19,422 bases of DNA. It comes from Eubacterium sp. UBA4343 (GTDB lineage Bacteria > Bacillota > Clostridia > Lachnospirales > Lachnospiraceae). The stretch covers positions 1-19,422 of the forward strand of contig DGTF01000037.1 of the NCBI GenBank assembly GCA_002394235.1. The letters run 5' to 3'. Made by a program: the position numbers and the translations under genes. Under the pieces are notes generated by a model. It was not told the origin of the DNA and did no database searches. It worked only from the letters and a program-made list of their open reading frames with translations. Below are positions 1 to 7,500 of this stretch, one piece after another (positions within the stretch are counted from its first letter, which is position 1; every line of letters starts with the position of its first letter).

Positions 1-30
1 ATAAATACATTGTAGTAGAAAGGAGTTTTC

Positions 31-870
31 ATGGGTTACGAGGCAAAGAAGAGAACCACTGCTCTTGTTATACATCTCATTCTGATTGCGGGCTCAATCG
101 TGATGCTGCTTCCATTTATCTGGATGGTACTCACCGCCTTCAAGACAAAAAGTCAAGCAGTTTCTGTAAGCCCGTTCTATATTTTCCCGCCGGACGGCTG
201 GCATCTGGAAAACTTCAGTATTGTATGGGAGTCATATAATTTTGCAAAACTGTATCTTAACACGATTCTCATGATTTTCTTCCGCGTGGTCTGTGCGGTT
301 ATGACAGCAACGATGGCCGGATATGCGTTTGGCCGATTGAGATTTCCGTTTAAAAGGCTGCTTTTCGCAGTGCTTCTAATGCAGATGATGGTTCCCGGGC
401 AGATCTTTATCATTCCGCAGTACCTGATGGTGACAAAACTGGGCGCCTTGAACACAATTTTTGGTCTGGTATTTCCGGGACTTGTAACAGCCTTCGGAAC
501 ATATCTGATGAAGCAGGGGTATCAGTCGCTGCCAAAGGATCTCGAAGAAGCCGCTGAGATAGACGGCTGCAACATCGGACAGAGATTTCTTCTGGTCATG
601 ATGCCGCTTGCCAAATCCTCGATGGTGTCACTTGGAATTTTCACCGCACTGTTTGCTTATAAGGACATGATGTGGCCGATGATCGTCAGCAACCAGCTGG
701 ACAAGACCACGCTCGCCGCTGCCCTTGCAAGGCTTCAGGGACAGTTCGGAAGCAATTATCCGCAGATAATGGCAGGAGCGCTGATGGCGATTATTCCGAT
801 GCTGATCCTTTATCTGGTGTTCCAGAAACAGTTTGTGCAGGGCATCGCGACTTCCGGCGGTAAGCTGTAA
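31..870 (+). CDS. Carbohydrate ABC transporter permease (MalG/LacG-like)
   Basis: Inner-membrane permease subunit of a sugar ABC importer, 279 residues, the usual size for the MalG/LacG family. About six hydrophobic segments are visible (near 11-33, 72-99, 107-129, 137-159, 185-208 and 244-265). The cytoplasmic EAA loop that docks on the ATPase is clear at about 167-194 (LPKDLEEAAEIDGCNIGQR). The start has AAAGGAG six bases upstream. The partner permease and solute-binding protein would be expected upstream, outside the window. The alpha-galactosidase genes downstream suggest an alpha-galactoside such as raffinose or melibiose as substrate, but that is inference from context. The family call is firm; the substrate is not. 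Confidence 0.93.
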   Translation: MGYEAKKRTTALVIHLILIAGSIVMLLPFIWMVLTAFKTKSQAVSVSPFYIFPPDGWHLENFSIVWESYNFAKLYLNTILMIFFRVVCAVMTATMAGYAFGRLRFPFKRLLFAVLLMQMMVPGQIFIIPQYLMVTKLGALNTIFGLVFPGLVTAFGTYLMKQGYQSLPKDLEEAAEIDGCNIGQRFLLVMMPLAKSSMVSLGIFTALFAYKDMMWPMIVSNQLDKTTLAAALARLQGQFGSNYPQIMAGALMAIIPMLILYLVFQKQFVQGIATSGGKL

Positions 871-925
871 TCTATATTTTTGTAACTATTCAGAAATCTT
901 TGTGATGATTCAGAAGTCCGGTTTT

Positions 926-942
926 GAGAACCCGCGGTTCTC
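926..942 (+). other. Small perfect hairpin after permease gene
   Basis: GAGAACC pairs perfectly with GGTTCTC around a three-base CGC loop, 56 bases after the permease stop. No T-run follows, so it is not a classic terminator. It may be a 3' stabilising hairpin for the transporter mRNA. The rest of 871-1057 holds this hairpin, the one at 1004-1030 and the next gene's ribosome binding site. Confidence 0.4.
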
Positions 943-1003
943 CCGATGTGAGGAGTCTGCGGGCCATTGGTTCCAGGACAGATCATAGTTTTATAGATTT
1001 AAG

Positions 1004-1030
1004 ACGGCGGTCCGTACATCGGACTGCCGT
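1004..1030 (+). terminator. Hairpin, possible partial terminator before yesL-like gene
   Basis: ACGGCGGTCCG pairs with CGGACTGCCGT around a TACAT loop: an 11-bp stem with one G-T wobble. The T-tract after it is short (TTTC once the closing T is counted). It lies 27 bases before the start of the YesL-like gene, so it could attenuate or partly stop transcription between the transporter and the enzyme genes. Stem seen directly; function inferred. Confidence 0.45.
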
Positions 1031-1057
1031 TTCAGTCAGAGAGTCAGGAGAAATAAA

Positions 1058-1705
1058 ATGTTTCAGTTCATGTTCGATCCGGACAATCTATTGGGAAGAA
1101 TTCTGGGCAGAATCGGTCAGATCATCGTATTGAATCTGCTGTTTCTGCTGTTTTCCCTTCCGATTTTTACAATCGGGGCTTCCCTGACAGCACTGTACCA
1201 TACGGTGATGAAGATCGGGTGGGGAAGAAAATCTGTACATATAGTTGAAGAATTCTACACCTGTTTCCGTGAGAACTTCCGGCAGTGTGTGATCTTCTGG
1301 ATAGCAGCGCTGGCTTTCTACGCGGCCCTCTATTTCAGCTTCATCGTAAGCCGTGCTTATGGGCTTGTGGCTGTTGAAACTGCTCTGATCATTCTTGGAG
1401 CCCTTGTCTTTGTCTGGCTTCAGTATCTTTTTTCCAATGTGGCATCCTTTAAGGGAGAAGGAAAACAGCACGCGTTCAATGCGGTATCGTTCCTTATAGC
1501 GGATCCGGTGAAGATGGCTGCGGTAGCCGTGCTGAATCTGATTCCCTTGTTCCTTACGTTTCTGGATGCTGTGAATCAGCCTACATTTGTATTCTGCTGG
1601 TTCTTCTTTGGCTTTTCTCTGATTACTTTTGCAGAGTCGAAGATTTTTCTTAAGCTATATGCGCCTTATTTCAAAAGCAATTGTGAAAAAATCCAGGCAA
1701 AATAA
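1058..1705 (+). CDS. YesL family (DUF624) membrane protein
   Basis: Integral membrane protein of 215 residues, matching the usual YesL/DUF624 size. The N-terminus (MFQFMFDPDNLLGRILGRI) followed by a long hydrophobic segment with SLPIFTIGASLTALY is characteristic of this family. About five membrane segments are visible, near 24-43, 75-96, 101-125, 153-172 and 178-195. YesL proteins are typically encoded next to sugar ABC transporters and glycoside hydrolases, as here, but their biochemical role is not established. The start is supported by AGGAG seven bases upstream. It lies between the permease and the two hydrolases and probably belongs to the same operon. Confidence 0.85.
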   Translation: MFQFMFDPDNLLGRILGRIGQIIVLNLLFLLFSLPIFTIGASLTALYHTVMKIGWGRKSVHIVEEFYTCFRENFRQCVIFWIAALAFYAALYFSFIVSRAYGLVAVETALIILGALVFVWLQYLFSNVASFKGEGKQHAFNAVSFLIADPVKMAAVAVLNLIPLFLTFLDAVNQPTFVFCWFFFGFSLITFAESKIFLKLYAPYFKSNCEKIQAK

Positions 1706-1772
1706 TTTACCACAGTGACCACGCAGGCTTTGGAGCTTGAAGCCTTATCTTAATAACCAGAATCATCAGTCA

Positions 1773-1776
1773 GGAG
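1773..1776 (+). promoter_or_regulatory. Ribosome binding site fixing the alpha-galactosidase start
   Basis: GGAG lies eight bases before the ATG at 1785. The frame stays open back to a TTG at 1737, but that codon has no good binding site, and GH36 enzymes begin near the MPILFDDKTRTF segment. The start is therefore set at 1785. Confidence 0.75.
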
Positions 1777-1784
1777 ACTTAATT

Positions 1785-3983
1785 ATGCCGATATTATTTG
1801 ATGATAAGACGAGAACTTTTACCTTACACACAGCGAAGACAACTTACCAGATGACTGCGGATGAGCATGACCGGCTTCTTCATCTGTACTATGGACCTTC
1901 GATGAATGGAAATGCGGAATGTGTGCTGACTCATTTTGACCGCGGCTTTTCCGGAAATCCGGGGGATATAGGAGAGAAGAGAGGATATTCGCTGGATGTC
2001 CTTCCGCAGGAATATCCGGTGAGTGGAAGCGGTGATTATCGGAGCCCTGCGCTTGTGATACGCTCCGCATCAGGTATATACGGATGTGATCTCAAGTACC
2101 GGGAGTATGAGATCCTTCCTGGCAAATATTCGCTTCCGGGTCTTCCGGCAGTATATGCAGCAGAAGAGGAAGCGCAGACATTGAAAATTGTGCTTCGCGA
2201 TGAAAACGCGGGTGTCGAAGCAGTCTTGTATTATGGCGTTCTGGTACAGGAAGATGTCATCACGCGCGCGGCACAGATCCGGTGCATCGGCGGTGAGAAG
2301 ATCATACTTCTCAAGGCCGCAGCGGCGAATCTTGATATGATCACCGGCAACTTTGACCTGATCACGTTTAACGGCAGACATGAGATGGAACGGAAACCGG
2401 AACGGCAGCATGTAGAGCATAAGGAATACAGGGTTGGAAGCAGAAGAGGTTCCTCTTCTCATCAGTATAATCCGCTGATGATCCTGACCGGGAGAAAAAC
2501 GACAGAGACTTCCGGAATCTGTTATGCGATGGAGTTCGTTTACAGCGGCGGGTTTCAGGGATCCGTGGAAAAAGATCAGTTTAATCTGACCAGAATGCAG
2601 ATGGGGCTTGCGGAAACATGCTTTTCTTATCCGGTAAATCCGGGAGAGACATTTACCGTTCCCGAAGTGATTATGACCTGTTCGGACGAGGGACTCAGGA
2701 CGCTTTCGTGGAATCTGCAGAATACAATCCGGGATCACGTGATACGCGGAACCTGGAAGAGACGGGTCTGCCCGGTGCTCCTTAATAGCTGGGAAGCATG
2801 TTTCATGGACTTTGACGGGAGAAAAATCCGTGAACTTGCCGATGAGGCAAAGAGTCTTGGTATGGATATGCTGGTGCTCGATGACGGCTGGTTCGGGACG
2901 AGAGACGATGACAATCAGGCGCTTGGAGACTGGTATGCAAATGAGACCAAACTTGGAGGCAGCATTCGAAGCCTTGGGCAGGATATTCATGACAAGGGAC
3001 TTTTGTTCGGCATCTGGGTGGAACCGGAGATGGTAAACGAGAACAGTCAGCTGTATCGAAATCATCCGGACTGGGCACTGCGGATTCCGGGCAGGGAACC
3101 GGTTCGCGCCAGAAATCAGCTTGTTCTTGATTTCTCCCGCGAGGAAGTCAGAGATGCGGTTTATGCGCAGATCAGCAAAGTCCTTGAGGAGAGCCGTGCA
3201 GACTATCTGAAATGGGACTACAACCGGAATATCGTGGATATATATTCAGCCGGTGAAACCGATCAGGGAAGAGTGCTGTACGACAACATGCTGGGTGTCT
3301 ATGCGTTTCTGGAACGACTGAGGCAGGATTTCCCGAATCTTCTGATTGAGGGATGCAGCGGTGGCGGCGGCAGATTTGATGCCGGGATGCTGTACTATTG
3401 TCCGCAGATCTGGTGCAGTGATAACAGCGATGCGATTGACCGCCTGAGAATTCAGTACGGAACATCCTTCGGATATCCGGCGGAAACGATGGGAGCACAT
3501 GTGTCTGCCGTTCCAAATGGAGGAACCGGGAGAATGACATCTCTCCAGACACGCGCGTATGTTGCCATGTCCGGAACCTTCGGGTATGAGCTGGATCCCT
3601 CGAAGCTTACAGAGATCGAGAAAACAGAGATCCGGAAGGAGATCGCCGAGCGAAACGAACTGGCTGCCTTTATGATTCAGGCGGATTACGTACGGCTGAC
3701 GGATCCGTTCAGGGATCCGGTCACTGCGTGGGGCTTTGTATCAAAGGATCGCCGGGAGGGCGTATTCTTTGCTGTGGCAACGGAAATTCACGGCAATATG
3801 CCGGTCAACTATATCCGTTTTGAAGAGCTTATGAAGAATCGTCAGTATGTGAATGAAGAGGATGGCAAGACTTATTCCTCTGAGGTTCTTCGGACAATTG
3901 GTCTTCCGTTGCCAAGAGAGCGGGGCGAATACCATTCCTGCCGTTGGCATTTTGTGCTTGATGAGAAGGAGGTATTGTCATGA
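1785..3983 (+). CDS. Alpha-galactosidase, glycoside hydrolase family 36
   Basis: Hydrolyses terminal alpha-1,6-galactose from raffinose-family sugars and melibiose by a retaining mechanism; probably cytosolic, since no signal peptide is seen. At 732 residues it has the usual GH36 length: an N-terminal beta-supersandwich, a central catalytic barrel from about residue 330, and a C-terminal beta domain. The nucleophile block LKWDYNR places the aspartate at residue 478. The acid/base block WCSDNSDAIDR lies at 543-553 with two candidate aspartates (546, 549). Other family marks are VLDDGWFG, GIWVEPEMV and EGCSGGGGRFD. Its stop overlaps the next start as ATGA, which indicates translational coupling to the second hydrolase. 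Family very sure; exact substrate inferred. Confidence 0.96.
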   Translation: MPILFDDKTRTFTLHTAKTTYQMTADEHDRLLHLYYGPSMNGNAECVLTHFDRGFSGNPGDIGEKRGYSLDVLPQEYPVSGSGDYRSPALVIRSASGIYGCDLKYREYEILPGKYSLPGLPAVYAAEEEAQTLKIVLRDENAGVEAVLYYGVLVQEDVITRAAQIRCIGGEKIILLKAAAANLDMITGNFDLITFNGRHEMERKPERQHVEHKEYRVGSRRGSSSHQYNPLMILTGRKTTETSGICYAMEFVYSGGFQGSVEKDQFNLTRMQMGLAETCFSYPVNPGETFTVPEVIMTCSDEGLRTLSWNLQNTIRDHVIRGTWKRRVCPVLLNSWEACFMDFDGRKIRELADEAKSLGMDMLVLDDGWFGTRDDDNQALGDWYANETKLGGSIRSLGQDIHDKGLLFGIWVEPEMVNENSQLYRNHPDWALRIPGREPVRARNQLVLDFSREEVRDAVYAQISKVLEESRADYLKWDYNRNIVDIYSAGETDQGRVLYDNMLGVYAFLERLRQDFPNLLIEGCSGGGGRFDAGMLYYCPQIWCSDNSDAIDRLRIQYGTSFGYPAETMGAHVSAVPNGGTGRMTSLQTRAYVAMSGTFGYELDPSKLTEIEKTEIRKEIAERNELAAFMIQADYVRLTDPFRDPVTAWGFVSKDRREGVFFAVATEIHGNMPVNYIRFEELMKNRQYVNEEDGKTYSSEVLRTIGLPLPRERGEYHSCRWHFVLDEKEVLS

Positions 3984-5959
3984 AACTGAATTGGAAGAAC
4001 AACATTGCCATTGTAGAATTCCGGGAAAAGGTTTCCGGAGACAAAATGAAGAATGGCTTTGATCCTGCAGAGGGCCTTTCCAGAACAATCGAGCTTGATC
4101 CTGCGGATGCGATTTTATCTGTGTATCAGCATAAGGAATGGTGGACCAGGCCGTGCTTTCCGAAGAAGTTTTCGGAAATTCCAAAGCGTTCACAGCTGGT
4201 TCTTTTGAAATATCCGGATGAATACATGGCTGTTCTGGCAGTCACTGCGGACATATACCGCGCAGATCTGGAAGGGGCAGAGGAGGGAATCTGCGTGAGA
4301 ATCTCCTCGAATGAGGGCGGGCTGTATGCCGCGGACACAACAGCGGCCGTATTCGTCAGGGGAGAGAATCCGTACGAATGTGTGAGAATCGCTTCGACGA
4401 CGGCCGTTGATCGCCTCGGACATCCGGACTATCTGCGAGAAGAAAAGAAGTATCCGGAAATATTTGAATATCTGGGATGGTGTACCTGGAATGCTTTTTA
4501 CCGGGATGTCAGCGAGGAAAAGATCATAGAAAAGCTGAAGGAATTCAGGGAAAAACAGATTCCGGTCAGGTGGGTCCTGATTGATGACGGATGGGCGGAC
4601 AATGATTTTGACAGTGAGAAGCTTCAGGGACTGGATGCCTGCCCTTCAAAATTTCCGAAGGGACTTGGACATGCGGTAAAAAAGATAAAATCTGAATATG
4701 GAATACCCTATGTCGGAGTGTGGCACTCGATCATGGGGTACTGGAACGGCGTGAAGAAGGATTCCATGGCGGATCAGCTCATGGGTGATTCTCTCATGCA
4801 GCTCTCGGATGGCAGAAAGGCAGTCGCGCCGGATCGTTCCGCCGCCTTTCGCTTTTATGACCGCTGGCACGATTATCTCCGATCAACGTGCGGAATTGAT
4901 TTTGTGAAAGTAGACGGTCAGAGTTCCACTTCACAGTTTTATAAAGGCATGGTGAGCTATGGGAAGGCTTCGGGGGAAATCCAGGAAGGACTGAGTGCTT
5001 CTGCTGCCCTCCACTTTGGTGGTGCCATCATCAATTGCATGGGAATGGCACCTGAAGAAGTATGGAAGAGACCGGGCAGCATGATCAATCGTTCCAGTGA
5101 CGATTATCTCCCGGATGAACCGCACAGCTTCCGGGAACATGCCATTCAGAATGCGTATTCCGGAATCTGGGCCGGAAATTTCCAGACCGGTGATTGGGAC
5201 ATGTATTTTTCAGAGCAGGAAGAAAGCACGGCGCACGGAATACTGCGTGCGATAAGCGGAGGACCGGTTTACACAAGTGATGAAGTCAGCAGGTCGGATG
5301 CAGATGCGATCAGCAGACTGGTGCGAAAGGACGGAAGAGTGCTTCGCTGTGACAAGGGAGGTCTTCCGACCGAGGACTGTCTCTTTACAGACCCGGTTAA
5401 GGAAACTCATGTGCTCAAGGTTTTTAACTGCCACGACAAGAATTGGTATATCGCTGCCTTTAATATATGCGAAGACGAGAAAAAGGAAGCGTTTGTTATA
5501 TCTACAGGGGATATACCGGAGCTGACCGGGAAAAACTGGATGCTCTTCAACGAAAAAGAAGAATCTTTGACAAGGCTGTCGGACACAGATTCATGGCACG
5601 GAAACCTCGCTGCCGGAGAATCTGTAATGTTCGAATTAATGCCGGAGGCAAGAATCGGTATTGTCGGCATTCGTGGAAAATATATTATGGATGCATGTGT
5701 GGAGATTCTGCATGATGATAAGACAGAGGTTCTGGCCCGCGTCCTGGAGCCAGGAGATCTTCTGCTGTATGCTTCAGAAGCACCGGTGTGTGAGTGCATC
5801 TCATCGGCTGTGGCCGGCATGGGAAGCGCGACGGTAACATTTGACGCTGAGCCCGTACCTGCAAAGGCAGAGGAACCGGAGAAGAATTGCTCGGGAATGC
5901 TTTATCAGATCCCGGGTGTACACGCAGGAGATATCCTGCGGATGCGGATAAAGGAATGA
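3980..5959 (+). CDS. Raffinose synthase/Sip1-type GH36 enzyme
   Basis: A 659-residue clan-D glycosidase more like plant seed-imbibition (Sip1) and raffinose synthase proteins than like ordinary bacterial alpha-galactosidases. The family block YLGWCTWNAFY is at 164-174, IDDGW at 201-205 and the KVDGQ block with the likely nucleophile Asp312. RSSDDYLP near 371-378 holds the likely acid/base aspartate (374 or 375). No signal peptide is seen. AAGGAGG lies upstream of the ATG, which overlaps the preceding gene's stop by four bases, so the two hydrolases are made together. Members include alpha-galactosidases and galactosyl transferases; which activity applies here cannot be read from the sequence. 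A strong terminator follows. Confidence 0.85.
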   Translation: MKLNWKNNIAIVEFREKVSGDKMKNGFDPAEGLSRTIELDPADAILSVYQHKEWWTRPCFPKKFSEIPKRSQLVLLKYPDEYMAVLAVTADIYRADLEGAEEGICVRISSNEGGLYAADTTAAVFVRGENPYECVRIASTTAVDRLGHPDYLREEKKYPEIFEYLGWCTWNAFYRDVSEEKIIEKLKEFREKQIPVRWVLIDDGWADNDFDSEKLQGLDACPSKFPKGLGHAVKKIKSEYGIPYVGVWHSIMGYWNGVKKDSMADQLMGDSLMQLSDGRKAVAPDRSAAFRFYDRWHDYLRSTCGIDFVKVDGQSSTSQFYKGMVSYGKASGEIQEGLSASAALHFGGAIINCMGMAPEEVWKRPGSMINRSSDDYLPDEPHSFREHAIQNAYSGIWAGNFQTGDWDMYFSEQEESTAHGILRAISGGPVYTSDEVSRSDADAISRLVRKDGRVLRCDKGGLPTEDCLFTDPVKETHVLKVFNCHDKNWYIAAFNICEDEKKEAFVISTGDIPELTGKNWMLFNEKEESLTRLSDTDSWHGNLAAGESVMFELMPEARIGIVGIRGKYIMDACVEILHDDKTEVLARVLEPGDLLLYASEAPVCECISSAVAGMGSATVTFDAEPVPAKAEEPEKNCSGMLYQIPGVHAGDILRMRIKE

Positions 5960-5992
5960 AAAACGAAAGGGTGACTTTCTAATAAGACAGGT

Positions 5993-6043
5993 GGGCTGCC
6001 GCTTCAAATCGGATCTTTCAGACCCGGTCTGAAGCGGCAGCCC
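5993..6043 (+). terminator. Terminator of the alpha-galactoside operon
   Basis: A perfect 14-bp stem (5993-6006 with 6030-6043, GGGCTGCCGCTTCA and its complement) encloses a 23-base loop and is followed by a short TTTAT tract. It lies 33 bases after the last hydrolase stop. The convergent - strand gene ends 52 bases to the right, so the stem may work for both directions. A weaker stem, AGGAGG/CCTCCT at 6061-6080, stands nearer to the - strand stop. Confidence 0.85.
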
Positions 6044-6094
6044 TTTATGTCGGATATCAAAGGAGGGTTGGAATCCTCCTGCCAGATGAGAGCA

Positions 6095-7075
6095 TCATAG
6101 GAATAATGTCATGATGTATGCGAGAACCTCGTCCGGTATCCATCCGGCGAAGATGCGGTCAAGCGTGCAGAGCAGACCTGGCGTGGAGAGCGCGTGGTGG
6201 TGCTGCACATCAAAGAGGGAGATCCGGACCACACGGGAGGCGGTTGAGGCAAGAAAGAGGTTTTTCTGCTCACCGGCGGCCTTTGCTATAAATTCCGTAT
6301 CCTTGATCCAGTAAGGGCAGACGGCAGTGACACTGATCCCTGAATTGAGAAGCTCGATCCGGAGCGCGCGGCTGTAGGAATAGAGCAGAGATTTGGAGGC
6401 AGCATAACAGTTGAAGAACGGGATCGGCTGAAAGCCGGCGACCGAACAGACCTCGAGGATCCGGCTTCCGGCTTTCATATGCGGGATGACGGCGGAGGTG
6501 ACACTGATCGCGGCTTTGTCGTTTGTATCGATCATCCGGCATTCCTCCTGCCTTCCGATCTCTATTGAAGACCCGTATTTTCCATAGCCCGCACAGTTCA
6601 GAAGCATGGCAACTGTGAAGGAAGATGGCCCTCCGGCGGATGCAGATTCCTGTTTCAGGAGTTTTTCAAGGGAGTCAATGTTTTCAGAAGCTGTCAGATC
6701 GAGGCAGAGAACCTTCACCGGAAGATGAAGCTCTGATGCCAGAGATTCAAGGCGGTCTCTGCGCCTCGCAATCAGCCAGAATTCTGTGACATCGTATTTC
6801 GCGGGATTTCTGTCAATGGCCAGAGCGTATTTCCGGCCGAGGCCGCTGGAGGCTCCGGTAATGACGGCCACTTTGCGGACAGCGGAGCCTTCCGGCATAC
6901 GTGCGCCTGAAAGAAAAGATTTTTCTTCCTTTTTATATGCTGCTCTTTTATAATGATATCTGTATTTTTCAATAAGGAAGACAATCAGGGAGATCAGGAA
7001 GGCGGTTGTGACAACGTTGCCTGAGATACTGGAAAGGGTGCGCCAGATTTTCTGGATCCATGTAAAAATATTCAT
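6095..7075 (-). CDS. Short-chain dehydrogenase/reductase with N-terminal membrane anchor
   Basis: NAD(P)-dependent oxidoreductase of the classical SDR family, 326 residues. The cofactor motif TGASSGLG is at 73-80, NCAG (for NNAG) at 160-163, and the catalytic set is Asn185, Ser211, Tyr224 and Lys228 (YAASK). About 66 residues precede the Rossmann fold and include one hydrophobic stretch near 21-36 followed by a basic segment, so it is probably anchored in the membrane with the enzyme in the cytosol. That layout recalls steroid or ketoacyl reductases of the HSD17B12 type, but no substrate can be assigned. Start ATG has GGAG upstream. It is a lone gene, convergent with the sugar operon and separated from the next genes by a repeat block. 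Confidence 0.9.
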   Translation of the reverse strand: MNIFTWIQKIWRTLSSISGNVVTTAFLISLIVFLIEKYRYHYKRAAYKKEEKSFLSGARMPEGSAVRKVAVITGASSGLGRKYALAIDRNPAKYDVTEFWLIARRRDRLESLASELHLPVKVLCLDLTASENIDSLEKLLKQESASAGGPSSFTVAMLLNCAGYGKYGSSIEIGRQEECRMIDTNDKAAISVTSAVIPHMKAGSRILEVCSVAGFQPIPFFNCYAASKSLLYSYSRALRIELLNSGISVTAVCPYWIKDTEFIAKAAGEQKNLFLASTASRVVRISLFDVQHHHALSTPGLLCTLDRIFAGWIPDEVLAYIMTLFL

Positions 7076-7129
7076 ATAGTTCTCCGTTTATGCTATCATT
7101 ACTATATGTGTCGGGTTGAAATGCTGCTG

Positions 7130-7478
7130 ACAGGTATTTGAAATCGCATCCAGTCTCTTACACACGCTTTGCGCCAGGCGACCTGTCTGCGTTTTCGGTT
7201 ACAGTGCGACGTACTGTATAAGTTCCCGCGTCACTTCGCTGCTTCGCAGCTTCCGTGCCGCTAACAGGTGACCGACTTCGTCGGTCTGTCGCGGCGTTCG
7301 CCCCACCGCTTCACAACTTTGTGTGAGCGGATGTGGCTCACTGCTCGCGCATATTCGTACTTCCGTGCCGCTTACGCGTCACTTCGTGCTCATACCTGTT
7401 GTCGTCGCTAATGTTCTTGCCCACTGGTGAGCAAGCTCCCCGTGGGCCAAGAACATTGCGACTGGACTTATACAGTAC
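7130..7478 (-). repeat. Hairpin-rich mosaic repeat, copy A
   Basis: This fills most of the gene-free stretch 7076-7500. It contains many short inverted repeats: GCTGC/GCAGC at 7238-7250, GACCGA/TCGGTC at 7270-7286, GTGAGC/GCTCAC at 7323-7341, and a long stem at 7410-7457. Direct repeats CTTCCGTGCCGCT (7250-7262, 7360-7372) and CGCGTCACTTCG (7227-7238, 7375-7386) show an internal duplication. A 13-bp inverted pair, GTACTGTATAAGT at 7211-7223 and its complement at 7466-7478, brackets most of it. Its reverse complement shares blocks with copies near 10407 and 13631. No protein is recognisable. I do not know a name for this family. Confidence 0.8.
7410..7457. repeat. Long imperfect hairpin inside copy A
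   Basis: AATGTTCTTGCCCAC (7410-7424) pairs with 7442-7457 (GTGGGCCAAGAACATT) with a single bulged base, around a 17-base loop that itself contains GAGC/GCTC. One arm of this stem (CAAGAACATTAG on the - strand) has a counterpart at the left end of copy C, CAAGAACTTTAG. Confidence 0.75.
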
Positions 7479-7500
7479 AGTATACATCATGGGGAGAGAT

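Noticed and set aside
7130..7478. Insertion sequence remnant with transposase
   Set aside because: No frame in the block resembles a transposase, and no target-site duplication could be identified.
7456..7486. Promoter TTGCGA-N19-TATACA before the serine hydrolase
   Set aside because: The spacer is too long and transcription would begin inside the ribosome binding site.
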